DNA of 64,000 nt from Priestia megaterium. Lineage in GTDB: Bacteria; Bacillota; Bacilli; Bacillales; Bacillaceae_H. The stretch's first letter is position 1; every line of letters begins with the position of its first letter. The DNA lies in assembly GCF_009497655.1 (NCBI RefSeq), contig NZ_CP023317.1:4927501-4991500 (forward strand). Reading direction: 5' to 3'. The position numbers and the translations under genes are program-made. This document shows positions 44,869 to 52,329 of the stretch, one piece after another. The notes under the pieces are model-generated. The model saw nothing but the letters and a program-made list of their open reading frames with translations, did not search any database and was not told the origin of the DNA.

Positions 44869-44899
44869 AAAAAAAGCACGCTCTGATTTGAGCTTGCTT
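44869..44899 (-). terminator. Terminator of the ThrE-type exporter genes
   Basis: AAGCACGCTC/GAGCTTGCTT with one mismatch and a T run on the minus strand, just after the stop of the second gene. Confidence 0.82.
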
Positions 44900-44901
44900 C
44901 T

Positions 44902-45357
44902 CTACGGTCGATATTTTGCTTTCGCATTTAATTTAGATTGACGAATGATTTGGTTAATGACTTCAGAAAATACAATACCAATGGCAATTGAACCTGAAAT
45001 CATAAAGGCTTTTGCTGCAAGACTAATCGCTTCATTATAATTATTTTCTACAAAGTTACGCATGGCATCGTATGCTGTTCCCCCTGGAACGAGCGGAATA
45101 ATACCTGCTACGGTGAAAATAATGATCGGCGTACGATAAATTTTTGCGTAAATTTGACTAATAATAGCAATAAAAAAGGCCGATGCTACAGTGCTTGGAA
45201 TTTCATCTACACCATAGAACGTTAGCAAATAGTAAATGAGCCAGCCAATCATTCCGACAAAGCCACTTTTTAATAATGATTCACGTGGAACATTAAAAAT
45301 AATCCCAAACGCTGCTGAAGCAATAAAACTTGTAATTATCTGCTCTACGATATGCAT
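44902..45357 (-). CDS. Threonine/serine exporter family protein, YjjB-like half
   Basis: A 151-residue membrane protein with four to five helices, matching the C-terminal (YjjB/DUF3815) half of ThrE-type exporters; PIIIFTVAGIIPLVPGGTAY is the family hallmark. It lies 14 bp after the YjjP-like gene, and the two halves are thought to form one transporter. The physiological substrate in bacilli is not established. Confidence 0.86.
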   Translation of the reverse strand: MHIVEQIITSFIASAAFGIIFNVPRESLLKSGFVGMIGWLIYYLLTFYGVDEIPSTVASAFFIAIISQIYAKIYRTPIIIFTVAGIIPLVPGGTAYDAMRNFVENNYNEAISLAAKAFMISGSIAIGIVFSEVINQIIRQSKLNAKAKYRP

Positions 45358-45371
45358 ATGATGCCTCCCTT

Positions 45372-46136
45372 CTATAGAAGCGTAAATACAATGGCAATAC
45401 CTGCACCAATAGCAAATGCCGTCAGAAACGCTTCTGCTCCTTTTGATAATCCAGACAGTAAATGTCCCGCCATTAAATCTCGCACTGCATTGGTAATCGA
45501 TAACCCAGGAACGAGAGGCATAACGGATCCAATAATAATTTTATCAATTTGCGTTCCTAGTCCTGAAGCGACTAAAAGAGCTGATAAAAGTCCAATAACT
45601 AACGAAGCGGTAAACTCAGCAAAAAAGCGAATCGGAATAAGACGGTGGAAATACACCACGGTTAAAAATCCGAGACCTCCTGAAAACATCGCTGGAATAA
45701 AGTCCGTCCATAAACCTTGAAACATGATTAAAAAGCATCCGCTAGAAATGGATGCAGCTGCAAGTTGAACCCATAGTGGAAAAGCTACGTTCGTTGCTTC
45801 AATTTCTTGTAGCATTTCATACGCTTCCTCCAAGGAGATGTTTCCTTGACTGATGGTTCTTGAGACGCTATTTACCATAGTTACTTTTTTTAAATCGGTC
45901 GTTCGTTCGGAAATACGAATTAACTTCGTTTTCGTCGGTTCTTTCGTTTCAAGTGAAAACATAATCCCTGTTGGCGTCACATAGCTGTGGGATTTTTTTA
46001 TACCGTAAGACGCTGCAATCCGCATCATTGTGTCTTCTACTCGATACGTTTCTGCTCCGCTTTCTAACATAATTTTACCTGCTAGTAAGCTAACGTCCAT
46101 AATTTCATATTTATCTAATTTTTGTTGTGTCATCAA
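45372..46136 (-). CDS. Threonine/serine exporter family protein, YjjP-like half
   Basis: A 254-residue protein matching the N-terminal (YjjP/DUF1212) half of ThrE. A soluble N-terminal domain (LAGKIMLESGAETYRVEDTM) precedes about five helices, and IIIGSVMPLVPGLSITNAVRD mirrors the PLVPG hallmark of the other half. Together with the downstream gene it forms a two-component version of ThrE. It begins at ATG 46136, upstream of which lies an unrelated LacI-family gene end. Confidence 0.87.
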   Translation of the reverse strand: MMTQQKLDKYEIMDVSLLAGKIMLESGAETYRVEDTMMRIAASYGIKKSHSYVTPTGIMFSLETKEPTKTKLIRISERTTDLKKVTMVNSVSRTISQGNISLEEAYEMLQEIEATNVAFPLWVQLAAASISSGCFLIMFQGLWTDFIPAMFSGGLGFLTVVYFHRLIPIRFFAEFTASLVIGLLSALLVASGLGTQIDKIIIGSVMPLVPGLSITNAVRDLMAGHLLSGLSKGAEAFLTAFAIGAGIAIVFTLL

Positions 46137-46277
46137 ATCGCTCCAAACATATTAAAGCTTGGTTTTTTCCCCTACAGCATACAGTGTATAAGAAAGAGGG
46201 AAGTGGACGCAATGGTTAATGCAAAAAAGTGTGGACTTTTTGTCTCACACTTTCAGGAATAGTATATACATTCCTTA

Positions 46278-47288
46278 TCAATTCATACGTTTTGTGGTCT
46301 CACGCTCTACTAATACAGGTGCCATTTTATACTGTACCTGATCTATTTCTTGCTGATCCTGAATTTGCTGAAGTAAGAGGTTTACTGCTTTTTCAGCCAT
46401 TTTTTCCATCGGTTGACGGATGGTTGTTAGCGGAGGTTGCGCTTCACTAGCTTCTGTAATATCATCAAACCCTATAACAGACAAATCCGCTGGAACGTGA
46501 AGTCCGTTTTGCCACGCACAGTGTATCACTTTCAGAGCAATGTAATCCGTAGCACAAATAAGCGCAGTTGGGGGCTCTGGATGATGAGCTAGCTCATTTA
46601 TAAACTGATATAGTTCATCTGAGTTATTCATATCTTCTTTCACAAACTTTGCGTTTGCTGACGGTACATACTGATAAAAAAGAGACAGACGGTGCTCGAC
46701 TCCGCTTACAGCTTTTCCAACGAACCCGATATTCTTATGGCCAAGGTCCGTTAAGTGAGCAACAGCTAATTGCATTCCCTCCGCATCATCTACATGTACA
46801 ATTGGCCAAAGTGCAGAAGAGCCGTCTCCTGTAAGAGAAACGTAAGGCGTTTGATATTGTTTTAATACGTCTACAAACGGATGCGGAGCGGCTACATAAT
46901 CTAATAAAATGACTCCATCAAACCAATGATTCATCATCACATTTAATTGACGCTCAGCCGTTGTTTCTTGGTAATCCGTATGTCCAATAAGAACGTCCAT
47001 CCCTCGACTTTGAACTTGCTGCTGTACCTTTTTTAACAGCTCGATTAAAAATGGGTCTTTTAAATCTCTAATTAATATCCCGATAATCCCTGTTTTTTGG
47101 GCCCGCAGAGCTGCCGCAAATGGATTTGTCTGATACCCTAAATGAGCTGCTGCTTTTAGTACTTTTTGTTTTGTTTTTTCACTGATTTTAATTTTACCGT
47201 CTTTATTATTGAAAATTCTTGATACCGTAGCTAATGAAACACCCGCTTCTTTTGCTACTTCTGTAATCGTGACTTTTTTTCTCCCCAT
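46278..47288 (-). CDS. LacI family transcriptional regulator
   Basis: A 336-residue repressor: an N-terminal helix-turn-helix (VTITEVAKEAGVSLATVSRIF), a hinge ending in NPFAAALRAQKTG and a periplasmic-binding-protein-like sugar-sensing core (IIGILIRDLKDPF). Its target is not shown by sequence. The nearest candidate operators are the paired CG-centred dyads before the sugar porter at 48352, so it may control the esterase and porter genes. It ends LVERETTKRMN. Confidence 0.9.
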   Translation of the reverse strand: MGRKKVTITEVAKEAGVSLATVSRIFNNKDGKIKISEKTKQKVLKAAAHLGYQTNPFAAALRAQKTGIIGILIRDLKDPFLIELLKKVQQQVQSRGMDVLIGHTDYQETTAERQLNVMMNHWFDGVILLDYVAAPHPFVDVLKQYQTPYVSLTGDGSSALWPIVHVDDAEGMQLAVAHLTDLGHKNIGFVGKAVSGVEHRLSLFYQYVPSANAKFVKEDMNNSDELYQFINELAHHPEPPTALICATDYIALKVIHCAWQNGLHVPADLSVIGFDDITEASEAQPPLTTIRQPMEKMAEKAVNLLLQQIQDQQEIDQVQYKMAPVLVERETTKRMN

Positions 47289-47342
47289 TCGTACCGACTC
47301 CTATTTCCTTTTAGTCTATCGACCAAGTAAACATTTTTCTTT

Positions 47343-47372
47343 ATTATACTACTAGAAGTCGGAACCACCCAA
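47343..47372 (-). promoter_or_regulatory. Candidate sigma-A promoter of the LacI-family gene
   Basis: On the minus strand TTGGGT (47367-47372) and TATAAT (47343-47348) are spaced by 18 bp, about 55 bp before the start codon. Confidence 0.45.
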
Positions 47373-47383
47373 AACTACCTTCC

Positions 47384-48160
47384 CTACTTTTCACTAAACA
47401 GCCACTTTAACACATCTCGAATTTTTTGATCCCAATATGCCCAGTCGTGACTTCCTTTTCCTTCTTCATATGTAAAACAAATAGGCTCTTGCTTACATCG
47501 CTCGGAAAAACGTTTATTTTCCTGATATAAAAAATCTTCCGTTCCACAGCATTGATAAATACGCGGAGTCACTTCTCCATAGCGCCGGCGATTTTCAAGC
47601 AGCCAGAAAAGATCATCCTCAGGTCTAATAACAGGCGGCATGCCAAAAATCAAAGGATAATCTAGGAACTGAACTTCCCCTCGTTCTCCAAGCCCTTCAA
47701 TGTCCATCACTCCTGATAAACTGGCAGCTGCAGAAAATTGATGTGGTTTGCGAAACGCCCATTTTAAAGCGCCGTACCCTCCCATAGAAAGACCAGCCAC
47801 AAAATTATCTTCTCTTTTTTCCGATAACGGAAAGAATGACCTAGCCAATTGAGGAAGTTCTTCTGTTACAAACGTCCAATACTTCTTTCCATAAGCCATA
47901 TCTCTATAAAAGCTACGATCTACATTTGGCATTACAACTGCAAGTCCTAATTCTGATGCGTAGCGTTCAATCGAAGTTCTTCTCATCCATATCGTATGAT
48001 CATCAGAAAGACCGTGTAATAAATAGAGCGTAGGGTGTTTCTCACTTCTTGTATTGGTTTGTAAACCAATCTGAGATTTTGTTTGCTGCGGTATCAAAAC
48101 GTTCATTGAAGTACTTATTTGCAATACTTCTGAAAAAAAATCACATTGAATAAACGCCAT
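47384..48160 (-). CDS. Alpha/beta-hydrolase esterase (EstA/tributyrin-esterase type)
   Basis: A cytoplasmic serine esterase of about 258 residues in the esterase-D/tributyrin esterase group. The nucleophile elbow is GLSMGG (in FVAGLSMGGYGALKWAF), the oxyanion-side HG motif is LLHGLSDDHTIWMRR, and the late histidine lies in GKGSHDWAYWD. I place the start at ATG 48160 with GGGGGAAG upstream; the frame is open 54 bp further. It has no signal peptide. It may deacylate sugar esters taken up by the divergent sugar porter, but that is only context. Confidence 0.8.
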   Translation of the reverse strand: MAFIQCDFFSEVLQISTSMNVLIPQQTKSQIGLQTNTRSEKHPTLYLLHGLSDDHTIWMRRTSIERYASELGLAVVMPNVDRSFYRDMAYGKKYWTFVTEELPQLARSFFPLSEKREDNFVAGLSMGGYGALKWAFRKPHQFSAAASLSGVMDIEGLGERGEVQFLDYPLIFGMPPVIRPEDDLFWLLENRRRYGEVTPRIYQCCGTEDFLYQENKRFSERCKQEPICFTYEEGKGSHDWAYWDQKIRDVLKWLFSEK

Positions 48161-48240
48161 ATTTCTCTTCCCCCTTACTTTTTCTTCCCTATTGATTGAT
48201 AACAAAACGTACATAATTCATATAAAAGTTAAAAAATAGT

Positions 48241-48269
48241 TTGATTATTTACAATTTTTAGTTTAACAT
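48241..48269 (+). promoter_or_regulatory. Sigma-A promoter of the sugar porter gene
   Basis: TTGATT (48241-48246) and TAACAT (48264-48269), spacer 17 bp, about 80 bp before the start codon. Confidence 0.5.
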
Positions 48270-48283
48270 AAAAACATCTTTTA

Positions 48284-48309
48284 TGAAAACGTTTTACGTA
48301 TAACGTTTT
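48284..48309. promoter_or_regulatory. Paired CG-centred LacI-type operator half-dyads
   Basis: TGAAAACGTTTTAC (48284-48297) and ATAACGTTTTT have CG centres 14 bp apart, just downstream of the predicted start. They resemble LacI/CcpA operators; the first misses the cre consensus only at its last two bases. The LacI-family gene at 46278-47288 is the nearest candidate regulator. Confidence 0.5.
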
Positions 48310-48351
48310 TTTAAATTAAAATAGTGAACGCGATTCAAAGGAGGAATTTAT

Positions 48352-49737
48352 ATGGGGATAGTAAAAGTAACTTCTGACGAGTATAAGGAGCAAAAAGGAA
48401 ATCTATTTTTTGTTATTTTCATTTCATGTGCAGCTGCTTTTGGAGGGTTACTTTACGGCTATGACACAGCCGTCATTTCAGGGGCTATTGGGTTAATGGA
48501 AGTGCATTTTAATCTCAGTCCAACGATGGTAGGTTTTGTTGTATCTAGTTTGCTGCTCGGGGGTGCCGTTGGGGTACTTTCTTCAGGAAAACTGAGTGAT
48601 CGATTCGGTAGAAAAGGTATCTTGCTTTTAGCAGCTTCTTTATTTATCGTATCCGCAATTATGCAAGCGCTATCTTCAGCCATCTCTTTTGTGATTATTT
48701 CTCGAATTATTGGAGGGCTAGGCATTGGTATGGCCTCCGTTCTTTCTATTACCTATATTTCTGAAATAGCCCCTCCGCACATGCGCGGCCGCTTAGGCTC
48801 TCTTTATCAATTTGCTGTTGCCGTTGGGATTGTTTCTGTCTATTTTGTAAATGACTACATTTTATCTATTGGGGAAGACGCATGGCAGAATTCCACAGGA
48901 TGGCGCTACATTATCGGTGCTTCTGGGATTCCAGCTCTTTTATTTCTTCTTATCCTTTCTCCTGTTCCTGAAAGTCCGAGGTGGCTAGTAAAAGCAAACC
49001 GCACTGTAGAAGCTATGGACATTTTAATTAAAATCAATGGTACACACATTGCACGCCAAGAGCTGTATCATATTGAGCAATCGTTAAAAGAAAATCAACC
49101 GGCTTCTCTTTCGCTTTTTAAAGAGGCAGGCCTTCGAAAAGCGTTGCTTATTGGTATTCTACTTGCAGCCTTTCAACAGCTTGTCGGAATCAATGCCATT
49201 ATTTATTACGCCCCGCAAGTTTTTGAAGCAGCTGGAGCTAGAGGAGATTTATCGCTCCTTGTTACGTCTATGATTGGTGTAGCTGCCTTTTTAGGCGTTC
49301 TTTGTTCCATGTGGCTTATCGACCGGATTGGCCGCAAAGCTTTATTACTTATTGGCACAGCCGGTATGGCCGTTACGCAGCTTCTCGTTTCTTTTGGATT
49401 TCATTCACAGGGTACTGAAGGCTTGACTACTAGTTTACTTATTGTTTTTTATTTATTTCTTTTTAATATTTCTATGGGACCTGTTGTATGGGTTGTGATT
49501 TCTGAAATTTTTCCTAATCATGCGAGAGGCTATGCAATGTCTATTTCTACCTTTTTCTTGTGGATAGCTAATTGGTTTGTGTCTCAGTTTTTTCCTATTC
49601 TTTGGAACAAAGCTGGAGGATCTTTTACCTTTTTATCTTTTATGATTATGTGTATCGCTTCATTTTTGTTTATATGGAAGTGGGTGCCAGAAACAAAAGG
49701 AAAGTCACTTGAAGAAATTGAACATATATGGAAGTAA
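48352..49737 (+). CDS. MFS sugar porter (sugar/H+ symporter)
   Basis: A 461-residue, 12-helix major facilitator of the sugar porter family. Signatures include GYDTAVISGAIG in helix 1, DRFGRKG in the first loop, PESPRWLVK at the end of helix 6, and PETKGKSLEEIEHIW at the C terminus. It is close to Bacillus IolT/CsbC/YwtG-type porters; the substrate (xylose, arabinose, inositol or glucose) cannot be fixed. Ribosome site AAAGGAGG precedes the ATG, and LacI-type operators lie upstream. Confidence 0.92.
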   Translation: MGIVKVTSDEYKEQKGNLFFVIFISCAAAFGGLLYGYDTAVISGAIGLMEVHFNLSPTMVGFVVSSLLLGGAVGVLSSGKLSDRFGRKGILLLAASLFIVSAIMQALSSAISFVIISRIIGGLGIGMASVLSITYISEIAPPHMRGRLGSLYQFAVAVGIVSVYFVNDYILSIGEDAWQNSTGWRYIIGASGIPALLFLLILSPVPESPRWLVKANRTVEAMDILIKINGTHIARQELYHIEQSLKENQPASLSLFKEAGLRKALLIGILLAAFQQLVGINAIIYYAPQVFEAAGARGDLSLLVTSMIGVAAFLGVLCSMWLIDRIGRKALLLIGTAGMAVTQLLVSFGFHSQGTEGLTTSLLIVFYLFLFNISMGPVVWVVISEIFPNHARGYAMSISTFFLWIANWFVSQFFPILWNKAGGSFTFLSFMIMCIASFLFIWKWVPETKGKSLEEIEHIWK

Positions 49738-49819
49738 GGGAAGAGGTTGGGGTATAACTAAATGAATCCAATCTAAAGAAAAACAAATGGGATACATGAG
49801 CTAAATGGCTTATGACACC

Positions 49820-49885
49820 GTAGTTGATTTCCGTGCAAGACTTCGCTTTCCGCGGGAGTCTTCATCTCGCCCTCCAATCAACTAC
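49820..49885. repeat. 66-bp nested palindrome, probable dispersed repeat
   Basis: Terminal inverted repeats GTAGTTGATT/AATCAACTAC enclose an inner hairpin AAGACT/AGTCTT with the core CGCTTTCCGCGGG. It is GC-rich against AT-rich surroundings and lies in a non-coding gap between the sugar porter and proA. The core resembles short intergenic repeats I recall from several Bacillus-type genomes. Confidence 0.65.
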
Positions 49886-49929
49886 TAGAAGAATTTAAAC
49901 AGATGAAAACTATGTTCACCCTAACAAAA

Positions 49930-49974
49930 AAAACGAACCACTAATCAAAAATTTTGATCAATGGTTCGGTTTTA
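49930..49974. terminator. Bidirectional terminator between the sugar porter and proA
   Basis: CGAACCA/TGGTTCG with inner ATCAAAA/TTTTGAT pairing, an A run on one side and TTTT on the other. It is best placed for proA on the minus strand. Confidence 0.82.
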
Positions 49975-50010
49975 CTTTGTCTAAAATACTTTCGTCCCAG
50001 CCTCTTCTTT

Positions 50011-51255
50011 TTATCGAATTTGTCCATCTCCGTAAATAATATATTTTAATGTTGTTAATTCCTTTAATCCCATTGGTCCACGCGCATGAAGCTTTTGTGT
50101 ACTAATTCCGATTTCTGCCCCGAAACCAAACTCTTCTCCGTCCGTAAACCTCGTCGAAGCATTCACATAAACAGCAGCTGAATTAACGCGCTGTAAAAAA
50201 CGCTGAGCATGAGCATAATTTGTTGTTACAATCGCTTCAGAATGATGTGAACTATGAACATTAATATGGGAAATCGCTTCATCGATATCATCTACGATTT
50301 TAACTGCCATGATGAAATCCAAATATTCTTTCTTCCAATCCTCATCCCCTGCTGGAACAAGATCTGGAACGATTGTGAGCGCACGTTCATCACCGCGTAC
50401 TTCTACATCTTTCTCTCGTAGCGCTTGAACAATAATCGGCAAAAATTCATGAGCCGCTCCCTGATGAATAATCAGCTTTTCGGCTGAGTTGCACACCGCT
50501 GGACGAGATGTTTTTGCATTAATGACAATACTGGCTGCCATGTCACGGTCATATTCTTCATCAACATAAATGTGGCAGTTCCCGGTTCCTGTCTCAATAA
50601 CAGGAACCGTTGCATTTTTTACCACCGCTTCAATTAAACCAGCACCGCCTCGAGGAATTAATACATCGATATATTCATTTAGCTTCATTAAGTCCAGTGC
50701 TGTTTCTCTCGACGTATCTTCAATAAGCTGTACGCTATGCTCAGGCAACCCTGCACTTGCCGCAGCTTGAGATAACACAGAAACAATCGCTTGATTCGAA
50801 TAAAATGCCTCACTGCCTCCGCGCAAAATAACCGCATTTCCTGCTTTTAAGCATAGGCCTGCTGCATCACATGTAACGTTTGGACGCGCTTCATAAATAA
50901 TTCCTATGACACCAATAGGTACACGCTGCTGCCCAATTTGTAAGCCATTTGGTCGTTTAGCCATAGACAGCACTTCTCCTACCGGATCTGCAAGCGCAGC
51001 TACTTGGCGCAGGCCGTCTGCCATTCCATGAATCCGCTCTTCATTTAAAGATAGGCGATCCAACATCGCTTTTGACGTGCTTTTTTGAACGGCTTTTTCT
51101 ACGTCTAATTTATTTGCTTTTAAAATCGTTTCTTGTTGATCCAATAGAGCAGCCGCCATTTTATAAAGTGCCTGCTGTTTTTGTTCGCTCGTTACATTTC
51201 CTAAGAAATAAGAGGCTTCTTTTGCCTGCTTTCCTTTAAGCTGCAATTCACTCAT
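50011..51255 (-). CDS. proA: Glutamate-5-semialdehyde dehydrogenase (gamma-glutamyl phosphate reductase)
   Basis: The second enzyme of proline synthesis, reducing gamma-glutamyl phosphate with NADPH. The 414-residue chain has the aldehyde-dehydrogenase-type fold; the catalytic cysteine lies in AKTSRPAVCNSAEKLI, and GVIGIIYEARPNVTCDA is the family signature. It overlaps the end of proB by 4 bp, so the two form a proBA operon. Confidence 0.96.
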   Translation of the reverse strand: MSELQLKGKQAKEASYFLGNVTSEQKQQALYKMAAALLDQQETILKANKLDVEKAVQKSTSKAMLDRLSLNEERIHGMADGLRQVAALADPVGEVLSMAKRPNGLQIGQQRVPIGVIGIIYEARPNVTCDAAGLCLKAGNAVILRGGSEAFYSNQAIVSVLSQAAASAGLPEHSVQLIEDTSRETALDLMKLNEYIDVLIPRGGAGLIEAVVKNATVPVIETGTGNCHIYVDEEYDRDMAASIVINAKTSRPAVCNSAEKLIIHQGAAHEFLPIIVQALREKDVEVRGDERALTIVPDLVPAGDEDWKKEYLDFIMAVKIVDDIDEAISHINVHSSHHSEAIVTTNYAHAQRFLQRVNSAAVYVNASTRFTDGEEFGFGAEIGISTQKLHARGPMGLKELTTLKYIIYGDGQIR

Positions 51256-52076
51256 TTCATTACTCCTTCAGCTTGTTTTAAGAATAACGTTCCAATTTCT
51301 TGGCCTTCAATAATATCTCGCAAAATACTTGGTTCTTTCCCATTTGCTAGGATTAAGCTCACGCCTGCACTTGTAGCTGTTTTAGCAGCGGTCAGCTTTG
51401 TGACCATTCCGCCTGTTCCAACGTCAGTTCCACTATCTCCAGCAAAATTCTCAAGCTCCGGCGTGATGCCATCTATTACTTTCATTAATTTAGAGTTAGG
51501 GTTTTTTGTGGGATCTGAATCAAAGAAACCGTCAATATCAGATAAAATAACAAGTAAATCTGCGTGAATCAAAACTGAAACAATGGCGGATAAATTATCG
51601 TTATCTCCAAAACGCACGATGTTTTCAATCTCATCGATGGCAACTGTATCGTTTTCATTCACAATAGGAATCACTTTGTCTTCAATTAATTTTTCAAACG
51701 TGTTCACAACGTTATTGCGCACATGTTCATCTTCGATTACATCTTTTGTTAACAGTACTTGACCAACAATGTGACTATACTCACCAAAGAATTTACTATA
51801 GATATGCATAAGCTCACACTGCCCGACAGAGGCTGCTGCTTGTTTTTCTCGAATAGAAGTTGGCTTTTCTTTTAACTTTAGTTTTTTTACTCCCACTTGA
51901 ACGGCACCTGATGTAACAAGCACAACTTCTTTTCCTGCATTCATTAAATCAGATAACACACGCGCTAGTTTTTCAATGCGTGCTAAGTTAATATCTCCGT
52001 TATCATAGGTCAACGTAGATGTCCCTACTTTGACTACGATACGCTTGCTATTTTGTAACTCTTGACGATGGTTCAC
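51252..52076 (-). CDS. proB: Glutamate 5-kinase, short form lacking the PUA domain
   Basis: Phosphorylates glutamate in the committed, proline-inhibited step of proline synthesis. The 274-residue amino acid kinase domain is complete (RIVVKVGTSTLTYDNGDI, IVNENDTVAIDEI, GTGGMVTKLTAAK), but the C-terminal ~95-residue PUA domain of usual ProB/ProJ proteins is absent, and the frame ends at the proA overlap. The truncation is natural in some Firmicutes; loss may change feedback behaviour. An extended -10 promoter lies upstream. Confidence 0.95.
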   Translation of the reverse strand: MNHRQELQNSKRIVVKVGTSTLTYDNGDINLARIEKLARVLSDLMNAGKEVVLVTSGAVQVGVKKLKLKEKPTSIREKQAAASVGQCELMHIYSKFFGEYSHIVGQVLLTKDVIEDEHVRNNVVNTFEKLIEDKVIPIVNENDTVAIDEIENIVRFGDNDNLSAIVSVLIHADLLVILSDIDGFFDSDPTKNPNSKLMKVIDGITPELENFAGDSGTDVGTGGMVTKLTAAKTATSAGVSLILANGKEPSILRDIIEGQEIGTLFLKQAEGVMK

Positions 52077-52129
52077 TCATTTCATCTCCCTAACTAAAAA
52101 CACCTAAATGCGTACTAATTTTTTTAAAA

Positions 52130-52138
52130 ATTATAGCA
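52130..52138 (-). promoter_or_regulatory. Extended -10 promoter of proBA
   Basis: On the minus strand TGCTATAAT, about 55 bp before the proB start. No proline T-box leader is visible in the short interval. Confidence 0.55.
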
Positions 52139-52221
52139 GAGATTATGTGAAAAGTCTTATAGTTTTTCAAAGGGAATTTGAACTTTCTAATTTTTTAAAT
52201 AATTAAGGGAAAAACTGGTGA

Positions 52222-52246
52222 TAAAAGCGCTTTCTTCTTTTATAAT
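52222..52246 (+). promoter_or_regulatory. cre site overlapping the cstA promoter
   Basis: TAAAAGCGCTTTCT (52222-52235) matches the cre consensus at 12 of 14 positions and lies just before a TATAAT box (52241-52246). CcpA bound there would block the promoter. Confidence 0.6.
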
Positions 52247-52329
52247 GAAAGTTGTAAGGGGAACACACAATTACATAACGTTGTGTAGTAGTACAAACAT
52301 CAGACAACTAAGGGATAGGGGGATTTGTA

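Noticed and set aside
52077-52140. Proline T-box leader before proBA
   Set aside because: The promoter lies only about 55 bp from proB, leaving no room for a T-box, and no T-box core sequence is present.
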